Assembly (NCBI GenBank): GCA_034722015.1
Contig: JAYENI010000089.1
Span: 7,842 to 71,841 of the forward strand
DNA: 64,000 nt
Direction: 5' to 3'
Source: JAJDOJ01 sp034722015
GTDB taxonomy: Bacteria; Pseudomonadota; Gammaproteobacteria; JAJDOJ01
The position numbers and the translations under genes were made by a program. The notes beneath the pieces were generated by a model, which was not told the origin of the DNA, ran no database searches, and saw only the letters and a program-made list of their open reading frames with translations. Shown here piece after piece: positions 16,460 to 26,600 of this stretch (positions are counted from its first letter, which is position 1; each line of letters begins with the position of its first letter).

Positions 16460-17947
16460 TCACCTCGGATGTAACCAGGACGGAAAGAATGAGTAGGGGT
16501 CCAGTGTCTCGTCGCAGGTACCGGTAATTCCGTTTTCTTTCAGTCGTGCCTGCAGGCTGCCCTTGCTGAAGCCTTCGAGGACTTCGGTGCAACCGCCGAT
16601 GAACGTCCCTCCGATAAACACCTGAGGTATGGTCTCGCAGCCCGTCCTCGCGGTAAGCGCGGCACGTATCTTTCCTCCCCGGTCATCCTCCTGATACGCC
16701 ACCGAATCCAGGTCAACGGACCGGTAGGGAATCCCGCACTTGGTGAACAGCTTGCGTATCGACCAGCAGAACTCGCACCATTCGAGCGCGAACACGACAA
16801 CGGGTTGGTCTGGATCGTTGACCATCCCCTCGACAAACGCCTCGGTCTCCGCGGTGGCGCCCGGCGCCTCTCCCACGTCCTCGTCCGGTGTCGAAGGCGT
16901 CACATCAAATCGGTATCCGGGTGTGGACCTCGAGATCCCGACCTCATCATCGGTCATGTCCACCGGGATGTCCTCGAAAAGCGGTGTACTGAGATATCGC
17001 TCACCCGTGTCCGGCAGCATGCACAGTACGGTGCTGCCAGCAGGCAGCGTCTCGCAAACCTTTAACGCTCCGGCCAGGGTTGCCCCGGCGGAAATCCCGG
17101 TGAATATCCCCTCCCGACGTGCCAGTTGGCGAGACAGTTCCAGCGCGTCGGCCCCCTTGACCGGAATGATGTCGTCGATCAGGTCCTGGGTGACCGCGTC
17201 TTCCGTGAGTCCGGAGATGAAATCCGGCGTCCAGCCCTGCATCAGGTGGGGCCGGAAGCCGGGATGACTCTCTGCGGGCGCCCCCTCGGCGGTACGTCGT
17301 TGCGGGATGCCGGAGCCGAGCAGGGGGGAATTGTCCGGCTCGCAGACCACGATGCGCGTGTCCCTGCGCTTCTGCCTGAGGATTCGCGCAACGCCCTTCA
17401 ACGTCCCCCCTGTTCCATAGCCGGTTACCCAGCAATCGAGTCGCTCCCCCTCGAAATCGTCCAGGATCTCGCGGGCGGTGGTCCTCGAGTGAATCTCGGC
17501 ATTGGCCTCGTTTTCGAACTGACGGCACAGAAACCAGCCGTGCTTCGCAGCCAGTTCGACGGCCTTCGCCAGCATGCCGCTCCCCATCTCCGACGCCGGG
17601 GTCAACACGACCTTCGCGCCCAGAAAACGCATCAGTTTGCGACGCTCGACACTGAAGTTCTCCGCCATGGTCACGACCAGCGGGTATCCCTTGTGCGCGC
17701 ACACCATCGCCAGCCCGATGCCGGTATTGCCGCTCGTGGCCTCGATCACGGTCTGCCCGGGTTTCAGACGTCCCTTGCGCTCCGCGTCCTCAATCACACC
17801 AAGGGCCAGCCGGTCCTTGACCGAACTCATTGGATTGAACGCCTCGAGCTTGGCGTAGAGATTGATTTCCTCCGGGCCCAGCTTGTTGATTTTGACAACG
17901 GGTGTACGCCCGATGGTACCGAGGATGTCATCAAACCTGTTTTTCAT
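16460..17947 (-). CDS. Cysteine synthase-like PLP enzyme fused to glutaredoxin
   Basis: A two-domain protein of 495 residues. Residues about 1-330 are an O-acetylserine sulfhydrylase/CBS-type PLP enzyme: Schiff-base Lys44 in NPMSSVKDR, EATSGNTG at 69-76, GTGGTLKG at 178-185, and GISAGAT at 284-290. A charged linker (about 330-375) leads to a glutaredoxin domain with the dithiol site CEFC (391-394) and TIPQVFIGG (439-447). The fusion suggests cysteine or persulfide synthesis coupled to thiol redox, but the substrate is not known. It lies 62 bp downstream of regA on the same strand, so RegBA may be cotranscribed with it or control it. Confidence 0.9.
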   Translation of the reverse strand: MKNRFDDILGTIGRTPVVKINKLGPEEINLYAKLEAFNPMSSVKDRLALGVIEDAERKGRLKPGQTVIEATSGNTGIGLAMVCAHKGYPLVVTMAENFSVERRKLMRFLGAKVVLTPASEMGSGMLAKAVELAAKHGWFLCRQFENEANAEIHSRTTAREILDDFEGERLDCWVTGYGTGGTLKGVARILRQKRRDTRIVVCEPDNSPLLGSGIPQRRTAEGAPAESHPGFRPHLMQGWTPDFISGLTEDAVTQDLIDDIIPVKGADALELSRQLARREGIFTGISAGATLAGALKVCETLPAGSTVLCMLPDTGERYLSTPLFEDIPVDMTDDEVGISRSTPGYRFDVTPSTPDEDVGEAPGATAETEAFVEGMVNDPDQPVVVFALEWCEFCWSIRKLFTKCGIPYRSVDLDSVAYQEDDRGGKIRAALTARTGCETIPQVFIGGTFIGGCTEVLEGFSKGSLQARLKENGITGTCDETLDPYSFFPSWLHPR

Positions 17948-18009
17948 TTCGCCCCCATGAAACTGTATTTTATTTCAGCACCCGAGAACCGAACACCATC
18001 GGGGACGCA

Positions 18010-18570
18010 TCAACGTTTGACCGGGTATTTCTGCAGTTTACGCTGCAGTGTTCGGCGGTGCATGTTCAGCGCCCTCGCCGTTGCAGAGATGTTGCCCTTG
18101 TGTTCGCGCAGCACCTTTTGCAGGTGCTCCCACTCCAGGCGCTTGACCGACATCGGCGTCTCGGCCGGCGAAATTTCGGGATCCCCCTGCACACGATCGA
18201 ATGCGGCGATGATGTCGTCCACCTCGGCCGGCTTGGTAAGGTAGTGGATTGCACCAAGTTTTATCGCCTCCACCGCGGTCGCAATACTCGCGTAGCCGGT
18301 CAAAACCACTATCCGGGGCCTGGGCTCCAGCGCGGCCAGGTCTCGTACCAGATCCAGACCCGATTCGTCGCCGATTCTGAGGTCGACAAGGGCAAAATCA
18401 GGAAGGCAGGACCGGGCCAATTCCAGTGCCGCACCGATATTCCGTGCCGTCGCGACGTCGAATCCGCGCTTTGCCGTAGCCCGTGAAAGAATCGTACAGA
18501 AGTCCCTGTCGTCGTCGACGATGAGAAGACGCGGCGCTGCCCTGCCACGAGCCTCGGATTCGACCTTCAC
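18010..18570 (-). CDS. regA: RegA/PrrA/ActR-type redox response regulator
   Basis: A 186-residue two-domain regulator. The receiver (about 12-125) has acidic residues DDD at 19-21, phospho-acceptor Asp63 in LVDLRIG and the Lys in LTKPA. The C-terminal Fis-type helix-turn-helix NISATARALNMHRRTLQRKLQK is the RegA hallmark. GTG 18570 overlaps the regB stop as GTGA, predicting translational coupling; the longer open frame upstream is just regB read in another frame. The family controls respiration, carbon and nitrogen assimilation in response to the quinone pool. Confidence 0.93.
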   Translation of the reverse strand: MKVESEARGRAAPRLLIVDDDRDFCTILSRATAKRGFDVATARNIGAALELARSCLPDFALVDLRIGDESGLDLVRDLAALEPRPRIVVLTGYASIATAVEAIKLGAIHYLTKPAEVDDIIAAFDRVQGDPEISPAETPMSVKRLEWEHLQKVLREHKGNISATARALNMHRRTLQRKLQKYPVKR

Positions 18571-19925
18571 CTTGTCACACCCAGCGCCTTCAGCGGCAGA
18601 TCCACGCGGGTTTCGAGGCCGCCACCGCTGCGCTCGCCGAGGGTGACGCGTCCGCCCAGGCGCTCGATAATACCGTGGGACAGAAACAGCCCCAATCCCA
18701 GTCCCGACCCCTGCGGGGAAAGCGGGGATTTGCCGACGCGGCGCTCGAGGTGACGGGGCAACCCGGGGCCTCTGTCCGAGATAACGACCGACAGCCGGTC
18801 GCCCCCCCAACGCGCATAGAACGAGACATCGTCGCCCGAAACGTCCGCCGCATTGTCGAGGATGTTGGTCAAGGCCTGAGTCAACGTGCGCTCCGCAATG
18901 ACCCGCGGCACGGGTTCCGGTCCCTCGATGCTGGAATCCAGGTGCACCCCGGGTCGGGATTGCAGCCATTCATCCACCAGCGACCCCAGGTACCGGTTCA
19001 GCGACATTGCCCCACCACCGACGGCCCTCAGGTTGCCTGCCGAGGCCGACAGGATCGAGAGTGCGTCCTTGCAGCGGTGAATCTGGCTTTTCAGCAGTTC
19101 AAGCTGCTCGATCGCTTCTGCAGAAGGAACGCCCAGTTCATCCCGCAACTCGTCCACGCCCAGCGTCATGGTCGCCAGCGGCGTTCCAAGTTCATGCGCG
19201 GTACTGGCCGCAAGTGTGCCCAGCGCGACCAGCTGTTCGTCGCGCAGGGCCTGCTCCCGGGCATCGGCAAGCATTCGCTGATGCCGGCGCAAGGCGCTGC
19301 CCATGGCGGAAACGAAGAACGCCACCAGCCCCGCGCTGAGGACAAAGTTCATCCACATGCCGATGACATGCAGATTGAAGTCGTAAAGCATCGAATGGTG
19401 GTCGTGCGGCGTGGGCTCGAAGACGAGCATCAACAAGCTGTAACACAACACGGTAAACACGGCCAGCACCCAGATGAGTGTAACCGGAAGCACGGTTGCG
19501 GCGATGGCCAGGGGAACCAGATAGAGCGAGACGAAGGGGTTGGCCGCGCCGCCCGTAAAGTAAAGCAGCGCGGTAAACTGAAGTACGTCGGCCACGAGCT
19601 GACAGAACAGAATCCAGGCAGAAATGCCCCCACCAATCCGCAAGCGCCACCAGGTCAAGGCATTGAGACCAACCAGCACCGCGATGACGATACCGACCGG
19701 TTCGAGTGGAATCGGGACACGCAGGAACGCCCACACCGCAAGTACCGCCGCCGCCTGGCCCAGTATCGCGACATTTCGCAACCAGAACAGGCGCCGAAGA
19801 TTGTCGAGATTGGCCGACCGGTCTTCGTCAGTGTTCCGCTGACCGTTCACAGGCATCCGGTCCTGTACCGCCGCACCCGACCACGTCCGTTGCGGGCGGG
19901 GTTTACGAAAAGGAAATTCCCACAT
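18567..19925 (-). CDS. regB: RegB/PrrB-type redox sensor histidine kinase
   Basis: Membrane histidine kinase, 452 residues. Six hydrophobic segments (about 50-215) include the RegB quinone-binding motif GGAANPF at 125-131. The H-box STAHELGTPLATM has phospho-acceptor His244. Cys285, in QIHRCKDALS, matches the redox-active cysteine of RegB. The HATPase domain (N box NILDNAADVS, G box SDRGPGLP) completes it. The start could be ATG 19925 or ATG 19856, both before TM1. It is translationally coupled to regA. Confidence 0.93.
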   Translation of the reverse strand: MWEFPFRKPRPQRTWSGAAVQDRMPVNGQRNTDEDRSANLDNLRRLFWLRNVAILGQAAAVLAVWAFLRVPIPLEPVGIVIAVLVGLNALTWWRLRIGGGISAWILFCQLVADVLQFTALLYFTGGAANPFVSLYLVPLAIAATVLPVTLIWVLAVFTVLCYSLLMLVFEPTPHDHHSMLYDFNLHVIGMWMNFVLSAGLVAFFVSAMGSALRRHQRMLADAREQALRDEQLVALGTLAASTAHELGTPLATMTLGVDELRDELGVPSAEAIEQLELLKSQIHRCKDALSILSASAGNLRAVGGGAMSLNRYLGSLVDEWLQSRPGVHLDSSIEGPEPVPRVIAERTLTQALTNILDNAADVSGDDVSFYARWGGDRLSVVISDRGPGLPRHLERRVGKSPLSPQGSGLGLGLFLSHGIIERLGGRVTLGERSGGGLETRVDLPLKALGVTR

Positions 19926-20031
19926 TCATCTGGCCGGAGATGATCTGGATCGCCCCTCAGTGGCTTAACTAGAAAGAAGTCCGCAGCCAAAGGTATGCTC
20001 CCATGGGGCCGGAGTACAACAAACGGGTGCT

Positions 20032-21411
20032 TTAACCGGAGCGTACGCGCTGTGTGTTTACTGCGCCCGCGGGTGCGTCTCCACCCCTGCGCATCAGGTA
20101 CGAGACCAGTGCGATGGCCGGCAACCCGATCAGCGATGCGTAGACAAAAAAGACCGCGTAACCCCTGTCGTCAACGATCAGTCCGGAGAATCCCCCCAGG
20201 AACTTTGCGGGCAAGGTCATCAACGAACTGAAAAGTGCATACTGGGTGGCCGTGTAGTGTGTATTGGTAAGGCTCGAAAGATAGGCGATGAACACGGCTG
20301 TGGCGATCCCTCCGCTGAGATTGTCCGCGCTGACCACCACTGCAAGCAGCACGATGTCCGGCTCTACCGTGGCCAACACGGCAAAGAGAAGATTCGTCGA
20401 GGCGACCAGAATGGCGCCCAGCAGCAACGGTCGCATGATGCCGAATCTGAGCACCATCACTCCGCCGAGCCCGGCCCCGGCAATCGTCATGAAAAACCCG
20501 AAAATCTTGGTGACGTCGGCAATCTGTTTCTTGCTGAAGCCCAGATCGAGATAGAAGGGGTTTGCCATCACGCCCATGGTAATGTCACTCAGCTTGTAAA
20601 CACCGATCAGCGCAAGGATGACGAACGCAAGCTGGCCGTTTCTCTCGAAGAATTCCACAAAGGGACTCGCGACCGCATCGGAAAACCAGGCGATAAACCG
20701 CTGCGGCCATGCCCGGCGGCCGGAGACACCGAGCGCCGTCTCTATGCGCGCCTCCAGCTGTTTCGTGCCGTTGTTTTCCGCGTGTGGGGGTTCGCGGATC
20801 ATAAGGGTCGTCAGCATTCCCACCCCCATCAACGCGGCCATTGCCCGGTAAGCGGCCGACCACGACACGTCCTCGGCAATGTAGAACGCGCCGGCGCCTG
20901 CCGCCAGAAGGGCGATCCGGTAGCCCAGCACGTAGGATGCCGCCATGGCGCCCTGGTACTCTGCGTCCATGGCCTCGATTCGATAGGCATCGATCGTAAT
21001 ATCCTGTGTCGCCGAGCAAAAGGCAACCAGCAACGCCAGCCATGCCACGTACCCGATTTGGTTCACCGGATCGAAAAACGACATGCCCAGGAGTCCGGCC
21101 GCGATACCGATCTGGGCGGCGAACATCCAGCCGCGCCGCTTGCCCAGCAGTCGGGTAAACAGCCACAACGGCACCCGATCGACGACGGGCGCCCAGAACA
21201 CCTTGATTGAGTAAGTGATTCCGACCCAGCTGAAGAAGCCGATCACGGTCCGCTCGATGCCTACGTCGCGCAGCCAACCGGACAGCGTGGAGAAGACCAG
21301 CAGGAACGGCAGGCCGGCGCTGAATCCGAGCAGGGCCATGGTCATGATCCGTGGCCTGGTGTAGATAAGCAGCGCATCGCGCCACCCGGCACTCCCCGAC
21401 TCCCTGGTCAT
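20032..21411 (-). CDS. ampG: AmpG-type muropeptide permease (MFS)
   Basis: A 459-residue inner-membrane major facilitator. The early motif LGFSAGLPFLLVFSTLSGWL and SWVGITYSIKVFWAPVVDRVPL match AmpG, which imports GlcNAc-anhydroMurNAc peptides for wall recycling. About 12-14 hydrophobic segments are visible, with a central soluble loop near 235-270. I chose ATG 21411: it overlaps the xthA stop as ATGA and gives the normal N-terminus. The downstream 106-bp gap to regB shows nothing notable. Confidence 0.88.
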   Translation of the reverse strand: MTRESGSAGWRDALLIYTRPRIMTMALLGFSAGLPFLLVFSTLSGWLRDVGIERTVIGFFSWVGITYSIKVFWAPVVDRVPLWLFTRLLGKRRGWMFAAQIGIAAGLLGMSFFDPVNQIGYVAWLALLVAFCSATQDITIDAYRIEAMDAEYQGAMAASYVLGYRIALLAAGAGAFYIAEDVSWSAAYRAMAALMGVGMLTTLMIREPPHAENNGTKQLEARIETALGVSGRRAWPQRFIAWFSDAVASPFVEFFERNGQLAFVILALIGVYKLSDITMGVMANPFYLDLGFSKKQIADVTKIFGFFMTIAGAGLGGVMVLRFGIMRPLLLGAILVASTNLLFAVLATVEPDIVLLAVVVSADNLSGGIATAVFIAYLSSLTNTHYTATQYALFSSLMTLPAKFLGGFSGLIVDDRGYAVFFVYASLIGLPAIALVSYLMRRGGDAPAGAVNTQRVRSG

Positions 21412-22190
21412 TTGGGCAGTTCGATATCGTAGTCCAGAATCAGGGGGGCATGGTCCGAGAAGCGGTGGTCCTTGTAGATAGATGCACCCAGCACCTTGTC
21501 CTTCAGCCCCGGGGTGAGCACATGGTAGTCGATACGCCACCCGACGTTCTTCTCCCACGCCCTGCCCCGATTCGACCACCAGGTGTACTGGTCGGGGTCT
21601 GCGTTCACCCGGCGAAAGGCATCGACAAACTTCATCTCCCCAAACAACGTGTCCATCCAGGCCCTTTCCTGCGGAAGGAAACCGGAATTGTTCTGATTGC
21701 CCCGCCAGTTCTTCAGGTCAATCTGCTTGTGGGCAATGTTCCAGTCGCCGCAAAGGACGTACTCGCGCCGTTTGCGGCGCAACGAATTCAGGTAGGGTTG
21801 CATCAGATCCAGATAGCGGAACTTGGCCTGCTGCCGTTCCTCGCTGGAACTGCCCGAAGGAAAGTAGACCGACACGATGCTGAGCTTGCCAAAGCGCATC
21901 TCGAGATAACGCCCCTCGACATCGAACTCGTCCCAGCCAAGTGTGGTCAGCACCTCATCAGGGGCGTGGCGGGCATACATCGCGACCCCGCTATACCCCT
22001 TCTTGACCGCGTCGGAATACCGGCAATGATACCCATCGGGGCAGAAAACGGCATCGCTCAGCTGATGTTCCTGCGCCTTCGTCTCCTGGATACAGACGAC
22101 ATCGACGTCCCGACCGGGCAGCCATTCGAAGAATCCCTTGCGGGCCGCGGAACGGATACCGTTCGCGTTAAAGGACATGATACGAACCAC
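21408..22190 (-). CDS. xthA: Exodeoxyribonuclease III
   Basis: Apurinic/apyrimidinic endonuclease and 3'-5' exonuclease of the EEP fold, 260 residues. Visible motifs are FNANGIRSAARKGF at the N-terminus, QETKAQE (metal Glu) at about 35, GDWNIAH at about 148, WRIDYHVLT at about 225 and SDHAPLILD (catalytic His) at the end. It overlaps ampG by 4 bp and is divergent from pyrE with a 143-bp spacer. The xthA/pyrE adjacency resembles the crc/pyrE arrangement of Pseudomonas. Confidence 0.94.
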   Translation of the reverse strand: MVRIMSFNANGIRSAARKGFFEWLPGRDVDVVCIQETKAQEHQLSDAVFCPDGYHCRYSDAVKKGYSGVAMYARHAPDEVLTTLGWDEFDVEGRYLEMRFGKLSIVSVYFPSGSSSEERQQAKFRYLDLMQPYLNSLRRKRREYVLCGDWNIAHKQIDLKNWRGNQNNSGFLPQERAWMDTLFGEMKFVDAFRRVNADPDQYTWWSNRGRAWEKNVGWRIDYHVLTPGLKDKVLGASIYKDHRFSDHAPLILDYDIELPK

Positions 22191-22333
22191 GTGGCATCGC
22201 TCCCGTGCAAATGCCGCGTATTGTATCTCACCTCACGAACGCGCCCCGTACGGCAGGGGCGCGTTACTCGCCCGGGTCGGCGAATCGTATACAATGCCGC
22301 CCTGCCCGACCAAAACACGCCGAACCTCAGTTG

Positions 22334-22972
22334 ATGGACTACCGAATCGAGTTTCTGGAATTTGCAATCCGCGCCGGTGTGCTACGGTTTGGCGATTTCA
22401 CGCTCAAATCCGGCAGACAAAGCCCGTACTTTTTCAATGCCGGGTTATTCAATACAGGGAAAACCCTGGCGCAACTCGGCAGCTACTACGCCGGGGCGAT
22501 CGCCGGGGACGGTATCGATTTCGACATGCTCTTCGGGCCTGCCTACAAGGGCATTCCCCTGGTTGCGAGTGTTGCGATTGCACTGGCAGGGGAACATCAA
22601 CGCGACCTGCCCTGGGCATTCAATCGTAAGGAGACCAAAGGCCACGGCGAGGGCGGTGATACCGTTGGCGCCCCGCTACGCGGCAAGGTCCTCATCGTCG
22701 ACGACGTCATCACTGCCGGCACCGCCATACGTGAGGCGGTTGAAATCCTCCACGCGCATGACTGCGAGCCCGCGGGTGTGGCGATCGCACTGGATCGTCA
22801 GGAACGAGGCCGCGAGGCACGGTCGGCGATACAGGAAATCGAGGAAGAACTCGGTCTTCGCACGATCCCCATCGCAACCCTCGCCGACCTCGTGACCCTG
22901 GCAAGCAATCACCCTGAATATGCGGGGCATCTGGACGCGGTCAACGCATATCGCCAGCGTTACGGGATATGA
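22334..22972 (+). CDS. pyrE: Orotate phosphoribosyltransferase
   Basis: Converts orotate and PRPP to OMP in pyrimidine synthesis. At 212 residues it has normal length. FTLKSGRQSPYFFN is at about 20-33, FGPAYKGIPL at about 67-76, the flexible loop FNRKETKGHGEGG at about 96-108, and the PRPP loop VLIVDDVITAGTA at about 118-130. I chose ATG 22334 because it begins the family N-terminus (MDYRIEFLEFA); the frame upstream is non-conserved. Confidence 0.96.
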   Translation: MDYRIEFLEFAIRAGVLRFGDFTLKSGRQSPYFFNAGLFNTGKTLAQLGSYYAGAIAGDGIDFDMLFGPAYKGIPLVASVAIALAGEHQRDLPWAFNRKETKGHGEGGDTVGAPLRGKVLIVDDVITAGTAIREAVEILHAHDCEPAGVAIALDRQERGREARSAIQEIEEELGLRTIPIATLADLVTLASNHPEYAGHLDAVNAYRQRYGI

Positions 22973-22987
22973 CCTGCCCGCTTCACA

Positions 22988-23359
22988 TCAGCCCAGGATC
23001 AGCTTGAACCCCACCAACAGTGTCACCGTTTCAAAACCCCGCTTGATCCAGCGATTGCCCTTACGGATCGACAGGTGGGCACCCAGGTAACCCCCGATCA
23101 GCGAGCCGAGCAATAGCGCGGGCAACCAGCTCCAGTGTATCTCCCCGAGCATCCCCAGCGTCAGCGCACCCGTGCCGTTCCAGAACAGGCCGACGATCAC
23201 CAGTGTATGGGCGACGGCGGCGCGATAGTCCATTCCAAACCAGCGCACCAGCCAGAGGGCGGGTAGTTGTATCAGGCCTGCGCCGCCACCCGCGAAAGCG
23301 GAGAACAGGTTCACAACAAGTGAAATGGCGAACAGGACGATCTGATCGATATCAGTCAA
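22988..23359 (-). CDS. Half-size TauE/SafE-family membrane protein
   Basis: Only 123 residues, about half a typical TauE/SafE sulfite/sulfonate exporter (about 250). It has four hydrophobic segments. The N-terminal signature NLFSAFAGGGAGLIQLPAL and the GGYLGAHLSIRKGNRWIKRGFE segment normally ends a repeat unit. It begins with TTG 23359; an ATG one base upstream is out of frame and stops at once. It may be a one-repeat protein that dimerises or the remnant of a full-length gene. It is convergent with pyrE (15 bp apart). Confidence 0.7.
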   Translation of the reverse strand: MTDIDQIVLFAISLVVNLFSAFAGGGAGLIQLPALWLVRWFGMDYRAAVAHTLVIVGLFWNGTGALTLGMLGEIHWSWLPALLLGSLIGGYLGAHLSIRKGNRWIKRGFETVTLLVGFKLILG

Positions 23360-23480
23360 ACATGAAAGCCCGGTTTCGGCCGATCGGTAGGAGTGGAATG
23401 GGGCGGCCCTATTATCCAGGTAATTCGCTATCGGGATCCAGCTCAGGCTGTCATGGCCGAGCCGGCATCGGAACAGCCCC

Positions 23481-23643
23481 TAAGGCGATTTCTGTCAAAT
23501 GACATACCATCCTGCTTGTCTTCTCGTCCGTCCTCTGTGTTGCGACAACCGTTCCATAGTTCGACGATGCGTCTGTTGCCGCGCCTTGACGACGAACGAA
23601 AATCCGGCGCAATCTGGTATGCCATTTTCCGGCAATCACCTAA
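23481..23643 (+). repeat. 163-bp palindromic repeat, copy B
   Basis: Full-length copy with few substitutions relative to copy A (for example CATTTTCC...AATCACCTAA at the right end). It lies between the TauE-like gene and the large dehydrogenase gene. Its right end touches the A tract of the dehydrogenase terminator. Confidence 0.92.
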
Positions 23644-23674
23644 AAAAAAACAGGCGCCTGGAACCAGGCGCCTG
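23642..23674 (-). terminator. Terminator of the PQQ-type dehydrogenase gene
   Basis: A perfect 11-bp stem, CAGGCGCCTGG/CCAGGCGCCTG (23651-23661 and 23664-23674), with an AA spacer. Read on the minus strand, the stem is followed by nine T. It lies 17 bp after the stop codon of the 1172-residue protein. Confidence 0.92.
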
Positions 23675-23690
23675 TTGATCTGGGATGGAC

Positions 23691-26600
23691 TCAGCTACGT
23701 TGTCCGCGCCTGAGCCTGGCCATTCCCGGGATCACCAGCAAGGCCAGAAGGAAGGGATCCAAACCACCCCCACCGCTGTCACCGCCGACGGACCCGCCGC
23801 TTGCAGACCCGCTTCCGCTGGTGCTGCCGGTGGTCGATCCGCCACTGGTCGAACCCCCACCGGTAGAGCCCCCTCCGGTTGAACCGCCGCCCGTGGAGCC
23901 GCCACCGCCTTGCGAATTCACGACGGTGACGGCAACCGAATCGGCAGCCTCCGGATTATCGAGTTCCACGTGATTGGCGTTGACCAGTTCCGCCGTAATG
24001 ACGTGATCGCCCTCGGAAACCCCTTCAAAGGTAAACACGCCGGTCGGGTTGAACTCCATGATCGCGGGAGCACCATCCATCGTAAAATGGATATGGTCAA
24101 ACGGCCCTGCCACGGTGTAGTTGATCGACAGGCTCGGTCCCGACACGGTCTCTCCCTCCTCGGGACTCGTGATTGCGATGGTCGGCACCGTGACCTCCTT
24201 GACCGTGACCGTCACGGAATCCAGTGCCTCTGAATTGCTCAACGCGGTGTCGTGGTCCTTGTAGAGTTGCGCCGTGAGCGTATGGACGCCCGGTGAAACG
24301 CCCCTGAAGGTGTACGATCCGGTGGCCTCGTGCTGCCATTCGCTGGACACGCCGTCCAGTGACAGCTGGACATGGTCGACATTGACCAGATCGAAACCGG
24401 TCGTGGTATAGCTCACCGTGACATTCGGACCACCCAGTACGGATCCGTCCCGCGGACTGGAGATGGAAATCGCCGCTGCCGGCGCCGCAACGCCGTCGCC
24501 GTACTTGTTCTGCAGGTAGGCTTCGACCTGCTGACGCTCTCCTTCGGACAGCGCGCGATCATAGACGAGCGCGGCCGCGACCTGCATGCTGACGACTGGC
24601 GCACCGTCGATCTCCGCACCGACCACGATCTTCTCTGGCTGGGTCGTGTATCCCTGAACGAAGCTGTCGATCAACGAACCGTCCCGATAGTGACTCAGCG
24701 AACTCGCATTGAGTACGACGGACTGAACCAGCCAGCCTTCACCGACTCCGGGGACCTCGCTGTCGATGTCGTTCGGGCCACCCCAACCCTGAATCGCCAG
24801 GTTGCTGGTCGGATTGACCGCTACGCCGAACAGGTCGTTGCTGCTGTTGGTCCCGTAGGAGAAACCGCCCCAGCCCTTCTCGCGGTAGTTGACGAAGAAG
24901 AAGACGGTCCGGTCCGCGTTTCCGGCAGGCAAGGCGTTGAGCCCGAAGCTGCGGACCAGCGAGTCGTCGGTTCCGTCGAGGTCGATGACGTCAAGTCCGT
25001 TGAGCTCGCCCGACAGGACCCTGGGTGCGCCATTGGCGACCAGGTGGTTACCCTTTCCGGACAGGTCCTGCCAGCCGGTGACGGTATCACCGCTGACCGT
25101 GACCCCAGAGTCGGTCTCCAGGTGAACGATCAGTCCCGAACTCACGGGTACGTTGTTCCCACCACTGCAGGTGCCGCCCGCGGCGTAGTTGGCCTTCCAG
25201 GTCGCATCCGTGTCAGGGACGATGATATCGTGCTCGGGCTGTCCACCGTCAGACCAGGAACTCAGCGTGTATTGTGTACCGCCGATACAAACGGCCTCGG
25301 GTGCACTGATGGTGTGCTGAAAATCGATCAGCGTGTCGTAGACGTAAGGGGTCGAGCGGGGGATCCCGTCCAGGTATAGCGTCTGTCCACTCGGCACGGT
25401 GTCGAGGGTAATGTCGACCTTGTCCGGATAGACGAACACCGACCGCACATCCATCAGGCCGTCCGAGTCCGTTACGGTAGCGATGATTTCGTAACGCGTG
25501 TTGTCGTTCCAGGCATGCCCGGTGGTCTCGATGTACACACTGCCGCTTGAACCCTGAAACACCGGACCGGTATGAAAATGGTCGTTGTGGTGGAAAAGGA
25601 TCTCCCAAGTGTAGTTCGCCTCACCCAGCGCCTCGTCTGGATCGGTTGCCGTTGCGCTGAACTCCAGCGTGGCGCCGCCACGAAACAGTGTCCCGTCGGC
25701 CGGCGTCTGGATCGTAACCTGGGGTCCGGAACCCACGGCGATCTGCAGGGAATTCGACGCCACGGTGGTCGTACCGTCGGTCACCTGCAGAAACGCGGTA
25801 AACGTACCGTTGCCGCTGTAGGTGTGCGTCACGATCGCGCCGTCCGCCTCGGCACCGTCGCCGAAGACCCAATGATAGGCAAGGCTGTCGTTTTCGGCAT
25901 CCGTGGCAACGCCCGTAAAGGTTACCGGCAGCGGACCCGGGCCGCTTTCGGTAGACGCCGTGGCCTGGGTGATCACCGGCGGTCGATTCCCGCTCCCTAT
26001 GTAACGGATACGCTGGAGCGTAGAATTGCCGAAACGGGTGTAGTAGAGCGCGCCATCGGGTCCCTGGTGCAGACTGGTGATCTTCGTCGCCGCATCGTGA
26101 AAGTCGAAGTCGCCGGAAACGTTCCCGTTCCCATTGAAGGTTATGTAACGAATCGTTGCTCGGGCATAGTCACCAAAGAAATAGGCGCCCTGGTAGCTGC
26201 CCGGAAACTGCGAGCCGCGGTAGACGGGGCCACCCACGATTGCCGCGCCATCGCCCTGATGTTGAAAGGAGTAGATCGGCAGGTCGAAGCTGTCGAAGGG
26301 CGCCGGTGTCGACGGCTTCGACGGGGAGCAGGCCGATCCCTCGCAGTTTGGCCATCCGTAGTTGGCGCCGGCCCGGCCCAGATGCACGTCTTCGGCGGCC
26401 GTGGCCTGATCGTTGCCTCCGACCTCGCCGATAAACAGGCGATTCGTCTGTCGGTCCCACATGGAACGGAAGGGATTGCGAATGCCGTATGCCCAGATAC
26501 CCGGCAGGGCGTTCGGCTCGATGGCGGAAAAATCGGGGTTGCCGGCCGGAATACTGCCGTCCTTGTTCAAACGATAAATCTTTCCACCGGACCTGGTGAG

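Noticed and set aside
18571..18969. A 319-residue version of RegA with an extra 133-residue N-terminus
   Set aside because: The extra part is the regB coding sequence read in another frame; GTG 18570 overlaps the regB stop and gives the normal 186-residue RegA.
23826..23912. Gly/Ser-rich tandem repeat as a CRISPR-like or phase-variable promoter repeat
   Set aside because: It is inside an intact reading frame in 15-bp (in-frame) units, so it is a protein linker.
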